DNA from: JASLDZ01 sp964235945
GTDB taxonomy: Bacteria; Pseudomonadota; Alphaproteobacteria; Caulobacterales; Caulobacteraceae
Assembly (NCBI GenBank): GCA_964235945.1
Contig: CAXSDV010000011.1
Span: 1-64,000, forward strand
Direction: 5' to 3'
Length of the DNA stretch: 64,000 nt
Shown here: positions 21,138 to 29,719 of the stretch, piece after piece
Layout of the letters: every line of letters begins with the position of its first letter
Position numbering within the stretch: position 1 is the first letter of the stretch
Made by a program: the position numbers and the translations under genes
The notes under the pieces: model-generated
The model's input: only the letters and a program-made list of their open reading frames with translations
Databases searched by the model: none
Told to the model about the DNA's origin: nothing

Positions 21138-22445
21138 GTGATCCATCCCACGGTCCGCGCGGTGGGCTGGGCGGGGGCCGGGGCGCCCCTGGCGCTCGGG
21201 CTCGCCCTGGCCGCGCCCGGACTGTGGGGCCTGGGCCTGCTGTGGGCCGTCGGCGTTCTGGCGCTGGTGCTGGCGGACGCGGTGCTGGCCTGGCGCGCGG
21301 GCGCCGTGGCGCTGGAGGTCGCCCTTCCGACGGGCCTCGCCCTGGGCGCGCCCGGGGCGGCGACGGCCGTGGCGCGCTTCGCCGGGCGCGCGCCCCGGCG
21401 GGCGGAGGCGGCGCTGGGCTGCGACGGGCGCATCGCCCCCTCGCCGGCCCTGGCCGTGACCGCGCCCACGGGCGGTTGCGCGCGCTTCGCCTTCACCCTG
21501 GAGCCCCTGGCGCGCGGGCCGGGGCGGGTGGAGCGCGCCTGGGTGCGCTGGCCGGGCCCGCTGGGCCTCGCGCGCCGCCAGGTGGAGCGCGTGCTGGACC
21601 TGGACCTGCCGGTGGCCGCCGACCCCCGCCCCGCGCGGGAGGCCGCCCTGCGCCTGCACGGCCGCGGCGCGGGGGGCGACAAGCTCCAGCCGGACGTGGG
21701 GCGCGGCGGCGAATTCCAGGCGTTGCGCGAGTTCGCGGCGGGCGGCGACCGGCGCGCCATCGATTGGAAGCAGTCGGCCCGCCACGGGGCGCTGCTGGCG
21801 CGCGAAACCCGGGCGGAGCGCAACACGCCGCTGGTGCTGGTCTTCGACACGGGCCGCCAGATGGTGGAGCCGCTGGACGGCCAGTCGCGGCTGGACCGGG
21901 CGGTGGCGGCGGGGCTGGCCCTGGCCTATGCGGCGCTGACCACCGGCGACCGGGTGCGCGTGTTCGGCTTCGGCGCCCGTCCGGGCCTGTCCACCGGCTT
22001 CCTGAGCGGGGTCCGCGCCTTCCCGGCGCTGCGCACCCTGCTGGCGCGGCTGGAGGCGGGGGAGGAGGACGCCAACCCGACCCTGGGCCTGTTGACGCTG
22101 GCGGGCGCCCTGGAGCGGCGCGCGCTGGTGGTGGTGTTCACCGACTTCGCGGACCCCACGGCGGCCGAGCTGACCGTCTCCGCGCTGGGCCGCCTGGCGC
22201 AGCGCCACCTGGTGGTGTTCGCGACCTTCGCCGACGCGGAGCTCGAGCCCCTGGTGCGCCGTCCGCCCGAGGCTGCGTCGGACGTGTCGCGCGCGGTGAT
22301 CGCCGCCGCCCTGCTGGACGACCGGCGCCGGGTGCTGCTGCGCCTGCGCCGGCTGGGCGTGCGCGTGGTGGAGGCCCCCTACGCCCGCATCGGCGCCGCG
22401 CTCCTGGACGACTACCTCCACGTCAAGCGGCGCGACCTCGTGTGA
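21138..22445 (+). CDS. DUF58 domain protein (vWA-like partner of MoxR)
   Basis: The 435-residue protein has two N-terminal hydrophobic segments (about residues 12-50) and a C-terminal DUF58 domain with the signature GGEFQALREFAAGGDRRAIDWKQSARHGALLARE, then a vWA-like core with LVLVFDTGRQM (the DxG in place of a full DxSxS MIDAS motif) and LVVVFTDFADP. Proteins of this type are the usual substrate or partner of MoxR ATPases. The start is taken as GTG at 21138; the stop overlaps the next gene as GTGA. Confidence 0.92.
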   Translation: MIHPTVRAVGWAGAGAPLALGLALAAPGLWGLGLLWAVGVLALVLADAVLAWRAGAVALEVALPTGLALGAPGAATAVARFAGRAPRRAEAALGCDGRIAPSPALAVTAPTGGCARFAFTLEPLARGPGRVERAWVRWPGPLGLARRQVERVLDLDLPVAADPRPAREAALRLHGRGAGGDKLQPDVGRGGEFQALREFAAGGDRRAIDWKQSARHGALLARETRAERNTPLVLVFDTGRQMVEPLDGQSRLDRAVAAGLALAYAALTTGDRVRVFGFGARPGLSTGFLSGVRAFPALRTLLARLEAGEEDANPTLGLLTLAGALERRALVVVFTDFADPTAAELTVSALGRLAQRHLVVFATFADAELEPLVRRPPEAASDVSRAVIAAALLDDRRRVLLRLRRLGVRVVEAPYARIGAALLDDYLHVKRRDLV

Positions 22446-23476
22446 GCGAGCCCGGCCCGTTCCCGCCCCCCGCGGCCTCCGCCCCGCCCAGCCGCCGCCT
22501 GCGCGAGGAGCGCGAGGCCGATTGGCGCCGCTTGGAGGGGCTGTTGGCCCGCATGGAGAAGGGCTCCTTCGCGCGGCTGACGGAGGCGGAGGTGATCGCC
22601 CTGCCGGGCCTGTACCGCTCGGCGGTGTCGTCCCTGGCCACCGCGCGCGCCGTGTCGCTGGACGCGGCGCTGACCGGCTACCTGGAGAGCCTGTGCCTGC
22701 GCGCCTACTTCATCGTCTACGGCGTGCGCACGCGTCCCATGGAGGCGGTGGCGCGCTTCTTCGCCGCCGGCTGGCCGCGGGCGGTGCGCGCGCTGGGGGC
22801 CGAGACGCTGGTCGCCGCCGCCGTGGGCCTGTTCGGCGCGGTGGCGGCCTTCCTGCTCGTGCGCTCCGACCCGTCCTGGTTCTCCGCCTTCGTGGAGGGG
22901 GCGCTGGCCCAGGGCCGCGGGCCCGACGCCTCCACCGCCGAACTGCGCGCGGGGCTCTACGGCGGGGACGGCGGGGCGGGAACGGGCGGCCTGGCCGTGT
23001 TCGGCGCGGCCTTGTTCACCCACAACGCGCAGATCGCCCTGTTCGCCTTCGCGCTGGGCTTCGCCCTGGGCCTGCCCACCGCCTTCCTGGTGCTGGCCAA
23101 CGGGGCGACGCTCGGGGCCTTCCTGGCGCTCTACGCCGGGCGGGGGCTCGGCTGGCCGCTGGCGGGGTGGCTCATGGTGCACGGCACCACCGAGCTGTTC
23201 GCCATCACCCTGGCCGCCGCCGCGGGCCTGCGCCTGGGCCGCGCCCTGGCTTTTCCCGGCGCGCTCACCCGGCTGGAGTCGGTGCGCGCCGCCGGTCGCG
23301 CCGCCGCCCCCGTCGCCGCGGGGGTGGTGGTGATGCTGATGGCGGCGGGGGCCCTGGAGGGGGTGGCGCGCCAGCTCATCCGCGGCGACCTCTCCCGAGG
23401 CCTGGTGGCGGCGGGGGTGCTGACCCTGTGGCTGGCCTACTTCTACGGGCCGGCGGGGCGGAAGGGCCCGCGGTGA
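22442..23476 (+). CDS. SpoIIM-like (stage II sporulation protein M family) membrane protein
   Basis: The 344-residue protein has a helical N-terminal part (DWRRLEGLLARMEKGSFARLTEAE, LPGLYRSAVSSLATARA) and about five membrane helices; SpoIIM-type segments are AALFTHNAQIALFAFALGFALGLPTAFLVLANGATLGAF and GWLMVHGTTELFAITLAAAAGL. In non-sporulating bacteria these proteins sit in MoxR/DUF58/RDD operons and their job is unknown. The GTG at 22442 overlaps the DUF58 stop and its own stop overlaps the RDD gene, both as GTGA. Confidence 0.9.
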   Translation: MSEPGPFPPPAASAPPSRRLREEREADWRRLEGLLARMEKGSFARLTEAEVIALPGLYRSAVSSLATARAVSLDAALTGYLESLCLRAYFIVYGVRTRPMEAVARFFAAGWPRAVRALGAETLVAAAVGLFGAVAAFLLVRSDPSWFSAFVEGALAQGRGPDASTAELRAGLYGGDGGAGTGGLAVFGAALFTHNAQIALFAFALGFALGLPTAFLVLANGATLGAFLALYAGRGLGWPLAGWLMVHGTTELFAITLAAAAGLRLGRALAFPGALTRLESVRAAGRAAAPVAAGVVVMLMAAGALEGVARQLIRGDLSRGLVAAGVLTLWLAYFYGPAGRKGPR

Positions 23477-24435
23477 CGCGCGCCCCGGCCCCCGCTCCGG
23501 CCCCAGCCCCCGCTCCGGCCTCCGCCCCCGCGCGGGGCTTGAGTCGGCTGTTTCCGCGACGCCCGGCGCGCGCCGGGCGGCTCCGGGGCGAGGCGCGCCT
23601 GCTGCGGCGGTTGCAGACGCCGGAAGGGGTGGTGCTGGCCGTGAGGCGCGCCTCCGCCGGCCAGAGGCTCACGGCCGTGGGGCTGGACCTCGCCCTGCTG
23701 CTGGCGGCGCTGAGAGCGGCGGCCCTGGCCTTCGCCTTCCTGGCCGGGGGACCGCTGCGCCCGGCGGGTCCGCTGGTGGCCGTGGCGGGCTTCGTGAGCT
23801 TCTTCCTGATCCGCAACTTCTACTTCGCCGCGTTCGAGGCGGGTCCGCGCGGCGCCACTCCGGGCAAGCGCGCGCTGGGGCTGCGCGTGGCCGCGCGCGA
23901 CGGCGGACGGCTGACGGCGGACGCGGTGTTCCTGCGCAACGTCACCCGCGAGGTGGAGGTGCTGCTGCCCCTGACCCTGCTGGTGCTGGGCGCCGGTCGC
24001 CAGAGCTGGCCTGTGGTGGTGTTCGGCCTGGGCTGGAGCCTGACGCTCGGAGCCTTCCCCCTGTTCAACCGCGACCGGCTGCGCGTGGGCGACCTGCTGG
24101 CGGGGACGTGGGTGGTGCAGGAGCCGGCGGGGCGCCTGCTCCCGGACGCGGCGGCCGCGGGCGAGGCGCTGAACGAACGCTACGCCTTCACCGCCGCCCA
24201 GCTCGACCGCTACGGCGAGAAGGAGCTGCGGGCGCTGGAGGCGGTGCTGCGCGCGGGCGAGCCGGCGATGGAGCGGGACGTGGCCGGCCGCATCCGCCGC
24301 CGCATCGGCCGCACCCCCGCCCCGGAAGACACGGACGCCGACTTCCTCCGGGCCTTCTACGCCGCCCAGCGCGGCGCGCTGGAAGCGCGGCTTCTGCTCG
24401 GCCGCCGCCGGGCGGACAAGCACGCGGACGGGTGA
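23473..24435 (+). CDS. RDD-family membrane protein with extended C-terminal domain
   Basis: The 320-residue protein begins with a Pro/Ala repeat (residues about 4-20), then an RDD domain: ASAGQRLTAVGLDLALLLAALR with the Arg and Asp of the family, two or three more membrane segments, FEAGPRGATPGKRALGLRVAARDGGRLT and NRDRLRVGDLLAGTWVV. After it comes a soluble helical part of about 90 residues. It ends the six-gene MoxR operon, 13 bases before the convergent gene at 24449. RDD proteins may be channels or exchangers; here a membrane partner of SpoIIM/DUF58 is the safer statement. Confidence 0.88.
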   Translation: MTRAPAPAPAPAPAPASAPARGLSRLFPRRPARAGRLRGEARLLRRLQTPEGVVLAVRRASAGQRLTAVGLDLALLLAALRAAALAFAFLAGGPLRPAGPLVAVAGFVSFFLIRNFYFAAFEAGPRGATPGKRALGLRVAARDGGRLTADAVFLRNVTREVEVLLPLTLLVLGAGRQSWPVVVFGLGWSLTLGAFPLFNRDRLRVGDLLAGTWVVQEPAGRLLPDAAAAGEALNERYAFTAAQLDRYGEKELRALEAVLRAGEPAMERDVAGRIRRRIGRTPAPEDTDADFLRAFYAAQRGALEARLLLGRRRADKHADG

Positions 24436-24448
24436 GGACCCGCCGCGC

Positions 24449-25216
24449 TCAGTCGAACACGGCGGCCAGGTCGCGGGGGGCGACCCCCTCCTTGGCGCGG
24501 CGCAGGTGGGTGTAGACCGTGGCCAGCCCCGCGGAGGAGAACGCCCCCACGATCCCCTGCAGCACGGCGCGCACCACCGCCGCCAGCAACAGCGTCACCG
24601 TCGAGCCGCCGGCGACGGCCGCGAGGGCGACGCCCAGCAGCCCGCCCAACAGGCTGATGACCAGCACGGTGAGGCCGATCAGGAGGAAGGCGCCGAACAC
24701 GCTCCAGCGATACCCGGCGGTCAGCGCCCAGCTGCGGCGCAGGCTGGCCGCCACCCCCAGGCGCTCGACCACGGCGACGGGCGCCGCCACGCCCCAGGCG
24801 GTCGCCAGGAACAGGCCCGGGACCAGCAGGAAGAAGCAGCCCAGAACGACCGCCACCACGTAGACCAGGGTGATCAGCACCACGGGGACCACCACGGGCC
24901 CCACCGTCGCCAGCAGGATCCGCCAGCCGGAAGGGCGGCCCGTCTCGTACAGCACCGTGCCGCGCACCACCGCCGCCTGCTGCACGGCCCCGAGCACCAG
25001 CGCGAGCAGGCCGACCCGCAGCACCAGCCCGCCGTAAGCGCCGGGGGCGCCATGCTGCGGCGTCACCAGCGCCTGCAGGAAGGTGGGCCCTCCCAGGAGG
25101 ATGATCGAGATCAGGAAGAAGGCGGTGAAGTTGGCCCGGAAGGCGGCCCAGGCCTCCCTCAGCACCCCGCCCAGATCGAACCGGCCGGTCGCCGCCGGCG
25201 TGGAGAAGGTGTCCAT
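24449..25216 (-). CDS. Polytopic membrane protein, YciC/glycerophosphodiesterase-membrane-domain-like
   Basis: The 255-residue protein has about six hydrophobic segments (FTAFFLISIILLGGPTFLQAL; LVLRVGLLALVLGAV; LATVGPVVVPVVLITLVYVVAVVLGCFFLLVPGLFL; WSVFGAFLLIGLTVLVISLLGGLLGVALA; VTLLLAAVVRAVLQGIVGAF). The pattern VPGLFLATAWGVAAPVAVVERLGVAASLRRSWALTAGYRW is typical of a broad family of integral membrane proteins of unknown role (YciC-like). It is transcribed alone, convergent with the MoxR operon. Confidence 0.75.
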   Translation of the reverse strand: MDTFSTPAATGRFDLGGVLREAWAAFRANFTAFFLISIILLGGPTFLQALVTPQHGAPGAYGGLVLRVGLLALVLGAVQQAAVVRGTVLYETGRPSGWRILLATVGPVVVPVVLITLVYVVAVVLGCFFLLVPGLFLATAWGVAAPVAVVERLGVAASLRRSWALTAGYRWSVFGAFLLIGLTVLVISLLGGLLGVALAAVAGGSTVTLLLAAVVRAVLQGIVGAFSSAGLATVYTHLRRAKEGVAPRDLAAVFD

Positions 25217-25348
25217 GTGAGCCCCCCGGCCCGGCGCCCCTGAGGCGCGCGGGCGAAGGCTAGTCCAGCTTCACGCGCCTGGCGAGGCGTCCCACCCGGT
25301 GGAGGAGGTTCGTGGGCGGCCGGGCCTCGCGGTCCCTACATGGGGGGC

Positions 25349-26371
<1,023 letters not shown>

Positions 26372-26448
26372 CGAACGCCGAACCGGACCGCTCATCACGG
26401 GTTCATGCGCCCGACGCCACAAGGGGGCGTCCCTTCAAGGAGTCGGCC

Positions 26449-26718
26449 ATGTCCAAGCTTCTCACCGCCGCCCTCGCCGCGACCGCCCTCGCCGGCGGAG
26501 TGGCGGCCACCGCCACCCCCGCCGCCGCCCAGCCGTACCACCGGCACGGCTACTACCGGCCGTACTACGGCCCGCGCGCTTACGGGTACGGCTACGGCCC
26601 GCGCTTCCACGGCCCCCGCTTCCACGGCCCGGGCTACTATGGATACGGGTACGGGTACGGCCCGCGTTTCCGCCACTACGGTTACGGCCCGTACTACGGC
26701 CACCGCGGACCCTGGTGA
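26449..26718 (+). CDS. Small secreted Gly/Tyr/Arg-rich protein
   Basis: The 89-residue product has a signal peptide (LLTAALAATALAGGVAATATPAAA, cleavage near AQP) and a mature part of about 60 residues of aromatic low-complexity sequence with YGYGP and RFHGP repeats. An AAGGAG ribosome site lies 6 bases before the ATG. Similar Gly/Tyr/His-rich periplasmic proteins are common in alphaproteobacteria and have no assigned role. A hairpin GACGCC/GGCGTC stands just before the ribosome site. Confidence 0.8.
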   Translation: MSKLLTAALAATALAGGVAATATPAAAQPYHRHGYYRPYYGPRAYGYGYGPRFHGPRFHGPGYYGYGYGYGPRFRHYGYGPYYGHRGPW

Positions 26719-26743
26719 TCGTGCGGGGCGGAACGCGCTAAGG

Positions 26744-26768
26744 ATGCGGGCCCATCCGGAGCCCGCAT
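26744..26768 (+). promoter_or_regulatory. Hairpin that traps the start codon of the SGNH-like gene
   Basis: ATGCGGGC (26744-26751) pairs perfectly with GCCCGCAT (26761-26768), whose last two bases are the first two of the ATG at 26767. The GGAG ribosome site (26758-26761) lies in the loop and stem edge. It could limit translation or be the end of the preceding transcript. Confidence 0.45.
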
Positions 26769-27597
26769 GACCCGCCTTCCGCCCCCCGCCCTGCGCGGCC
26801 GGTTCCGTCCCGCCGAGGAGGCCCGCCCGACCGCACGCCCCGCCCGCCTCCTCGCGGCGGCCCTGGTCGCGGGCGTGGCGACGGCGGGGATCGCCGCGTG
26901 CCGCTCCGGGCCGTCCGCCCCCGCCTCCCTGGTGCGCGCCGCGCCGCCCCCGCCCGTGTCCCGGCCGGAAACGGACAGCTACGGCCGGCTGATCCTGCCG
27001 GAAGGCTCGACGGTGGTGATCGAGGGCGACGACTTCGCCTACGGGTCGACCGGCGAGGAGGTGGCGCCCGGCGCCGGCCTGAACGGCGCCAAGATCGGTC
27101 GCGTGCCCCATCCCTGGCCGCAGGTGCTGTCGCAGCTGCTGGGCGGGCGGGTGCGGGTCGTGCAGGCGGTCTACCCCGGCGACAAGGCGCGCGACGGCCT
27201 GGCGCGCTGGAGCACCACCGCGCCCGGCGACCTGACCGTCATCATGTACGGGGCCAACGACTACCTGGACGAGGACGACCGCGTTTCCCCCGCCGACTAC
27301 GCCCGCACCCTGCAGCTCCTGGCGGATCGCGCGCGGTCGAGGGGCGGCTGGGCGATGCTCGTCACCCCGCCGCCCTATCGCGGCCCGGTGGTCAACGCGG
27401 GGCTCGAACCCTACCGTCAGGCGATCCTGGCCATGCGGGGCCAGGATCGCCTGCTGACGGTGGACCTGCCGCGCATCCTGCTGTTCTCCGGCGGGTTCTG
27501 GAAGGACAAGCGCCGGCTGGGCCCGGCCGGCCAGCGTGCGATCGCCGCGGCGGTGGCCGGCCGCCTGCTGATCGCGCCCCGCGCCGCGCCCGGCTGA
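26767..27597 (+). CDS. SGNH/GDSL-hydrolase-like lipoprotein with altered catalytic residues
   Basis: The 276-residue protein has a hydrophobic segment ending in a lipobox-like IAAC with Cys45, so it is probably an envelope lipoprotein, though the 27-residue Arg/Pro-rich lead is long. The fold is SGNH: block I is VVIEGDDFAYG, block II VYPGDKARDGLARW, block III MYGANDYLDED and block V FWKDKRRLGPAGQRAI. In active members block I is GDSLTYG with the Ser nucleophile and block V has DxxH. Here the Ser position is Asp89 and the His position is Arg, while Gly and Asn are kept. It may bind an acyl or glycan ligand without hydrolysing it. A hairpin covers the start codon. Confidence 0.75.
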   Translation: MTRLPPPALRGRFRPAEEARPTARPARLLAAALVAGVATAGIAACRSGPSAPASLVRAAPPPPVSRPETDSYGRLILPEGSTVVIEGDDFAYGSTGEEVAPGAGLNGAKIGRVPHPWPQVLSQLLGGRVRVVQAVYPGDKARDGLARWSTTAPGDLTVIMYGANDYLDEDDRVSPADYARTLQLLADRARSRGGWAMLVTPPPYRGPVVNAGLEPYRQAILAMRGQDRLLTVDLPRILLFSGGFWKDKRRLGPAGQRAIAAAVAGRLLIAPRAAPG

Positions 27598-27706
27598 GGC
27601 GCGGGGCGACGGGGCCGACACGAACGCGGCGCCGTCGCAACAGCTTCGCCATACGCCGGTCGCACCGGGGGGCCATGGCTTGGCCGCGACCGCAGGAGGA
27701 GCCCGG

Positions 27707-27889
27707 ATGCCTTCCACCGTTTACCTGATGTTCTCGCGTTCCGGCGAGTTGGCCGGGCTGGAGCGGGGCTTTCCATCCGACGAGGGTTGCGCCCGGGGCG
27801 AGGCCGCGCGCCTCCTGGGTCGCGACCGGGACGTGAACGCCGTGGAGATCTGGCGCGGCGGTCGACTGATGGACGCCGTGCGCCACTGA
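27707..27889 (+). CDS. Small 60-residue protein of unknown function
   Basis: The product MPSTVYLMFSRSGELAGLER... has 60 residues, one Cys, and alternating hydrophobic residues ending DVNAVEIWRGGRLMDAVRH, which looks like a small alpha/beta fold. A textbook AGGAGG ribosome site lies 6 bases before the ATG at 27707, which sets the start and argues that it is a real gene. No family recognised. It is flanked by about 110 bases on each side and is probably monocistronic. Confidence 0.65.
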   Translation: MPSTVYLMFSRSGELAGLERGFPSDEGCARGEAARLLGRDRDVNAVEIWRGGRLMDAVRH

Positions 27890-28009
27890 ACGGCCCGGTT
27901 CCGGCGGGGGCCGCGCGCTTGCCGCGGGGGGCCGGACGCCCTAGGTGACGCGGTCGCGCAACCGGCCGCTCCGACGCCGCTCCGCGCCCGCCCCCGCCCG
28001 CGCCGCCCC

Positions 28010-29719
28010 ATGTTCGTACCCGACCTTTCCCCCGCCCTCGCCGCGGCGCTCGACGCGCGCGGCTACGCCGAGCCCACCCCCGTGCAGCGCGCCGTCGCCG
28101 CGCCCGAGGCGCGGGGCCGCGACCTCCTGGTCTCCGCGCGAACGGGATCGGGCAAGACGGTGGCCTACGGCCTGGCGCTGGGGGCGGACCTCCTGGACGA
28201 GGCGGGCGCCCTGCCGCGCGCCGCCGCGCCCCTGGCGCTGGTCATCGCCCCCACCCGCGAGCTGGCCGCCCAGGTGCAGCGCGAGCTGCAATGGCTGTAC
28301 GCGCAGGCCGGCGCGCGCGTGGTGGCCTGCGTGGGCGGCATGGACCCCCGGCGCGAGGCGCGCGAGCTGCAGGCGGGCGCGCACATCGTGGTCGGCACCC
28401 CCGGGCGCCTGCGCGACCACCTGGAGCGCCGCCAGCTCGACCCCACGGCCCTGCGCGCCGTGGTGCTGGACGAGGCGGACGAGATGCTGGACCTCGGCTT
28501 CCGCGAGGAACTCGAGTTCATCCTGGAGGCGGCGCCCGCCGAGCGGCGCACCCTGCTGTTCTCCGCCACCCTGCCCAAGCCGATCCAGACCCTCGCGCGG
28601 CGCTACCAGCGCGACGCCCTGCGGCTGGAGGTGGGCGCGGGCGAGGCGGCCCACGCCGACATCGAGTACCAGGCGCTGCGGGTCGCCCCCGGCGAGACCG
28701 AGCGCGCCCTGGTCAACGTGCTGCGCTTCCACGAGGCGGGCTCGGCCATGGTGTTCTGCTCCACGCGCGAGGGGGTCAAGCGCACCCACGCCAAGCTGGT
28801 GGAGCGCGGCTTCGGCGCGGTGGCGCTCTCGGGCGAGCTGACGCAGAACGAGCGCAACAACGCGCTGCAGGCGCTGCGCGACCGGCGCGCGCGGGTGTGC
28901 GTGGCCACGGACGTGGCGGCGCGCGGCATCGACGTGTCCGACCTCGACCTCGTGGTCCACGCGGACCTGCCCAACGACGCGGAGACGCTGCAGCATCGCT
29001 CGGGCCGCACCGGGCGCGCCGGGCGCAAGGGGACGTGCGTTCTCCTGGTGCAGAACTCGGGTCGGCGCCGCGCCGAGCAGCTCCTGCGCACCGCGCGCAT
29101 CGAGGCGGTCTGGGGGCCGCCCCCCGCCGCGGACGCCATCCGCCTGCGCGACGCCGCGCGCCTCTCCGAGGAGGTGGCGGACGCCGCCGACGCGGGGGAG
29201 GACGAGCTGGCCGCCGCCCGCACCGTGCTGGCCGACCATCCGCCCGAGCAGGTGGCGCTGGCGCTGGTGCGCCTGCAGCGCGCCCGCCTGCCCGCGCCCG
29301 AGGAGCTGAGCGAGATGCGCCCCGAGCCCGGTCCGGGCGCGGACGGCCCCGGTCCGCGGCCCGGGTTCGAGGACACGGTCTGGTTCCGCATGGCGCTGGG
29401 CCGCAACAAGAACGCCGACCCGCGCTGGCTGCTGCCCGCCATCTGCCGCCGCGGCGGAGTCACCAAGCGCGAGATCGGGGCCATCCGCATACTGGAGCGC
29501 GAAACGCGCTTCGAGGTGGTGCGCGCCGCCGCCGACGCCTTCGCCGCCGCCGCGGCCGAAGCGGGCCCCCACGAGCCCGCCATCGAGGTCTTGGACGACG
29601 CCGGCCCCATGCCGCCGCGCGACCGCCGCCCGCCGCCCCGCCCGCACCACCGCCCGGGAGAAGGCGCGCACGCGCCGCGCCCTTACAAGAAGCCGAACGG
29701 CCAGCGCCGGCCGAACTAG
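28010..29719 (+). CDS. DEAD-box RNA helicase with C-terminal RNA-binding (DbpA-like) domain
   Basis: The 569-residue helicase has the Q-motif region (YAEPTPVQRAV), motif I SARTGSGKT, Ia APTRELAAQ, Ib TPGRLRDH, II LDEADEMLD, III FSATLP, V ATDVAARGIDV and VI HRSGRTGRAGR. After the core (about 1-390) comes a helical linker and an RRM-like DbpA domain near residues 455-515 (TVWFRMALGRNKNADPRWLLPAICRRGGVTKREIGAIRIL), then a Pro/Arg/His-rich basic tail. It resembles DeaD/CsdA-type helicases in ribosome assembly or RNA decay. Transcribed alone and convergent with the Mfd-family gene, whose stop codon overlaps its own. Confidence 0.93.
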   Translation: MFVPDLSPALAAALDARGYAEPTPVQRAVAAPEARGRDLLVSARTGSGKTVAYGLALGADLLDEAGALPRAAAPLALVIAPTRELAAQVQRELQWLYAQAGARVVACVGGMDPRREARELQAGAHIVVGTPGRLRDHLERRQLDPTALRAVVLDEADEMLDLGFREELEFILEAAPAERRTLLFSATLPKPIQTLARRYQRDALRLEVGAGEAAHADIEYQALRVAPGETERALVNVLRFHEAGSAMVFCSTREGVKRTHAKLVERGFGAVALSGELTQNERNNALQALRDRRARVCVATDVAARGIDVSDLDLVVHADLPNDAETLQHRSGRTGRAGRKGTCVLLVQNSGRRRAEQLLRTARIEAVWGPPPAADAIRLRDAARLSEEVADAADAGEDELAAARTVLADHPPEQVALALVRLQRARLPAPEELSEMRPEPGPGADGPGPRPGFEDTVWFRMALGRNKNADPRWLLPAICRRGGVTKREIGAIRILERETRFEVVRAAADAFAAAAAEAGPHEPAIEVLDDAGPMPPRDRRPPPRPHHRPGEGAHAPRPYKKPNGQRRPN

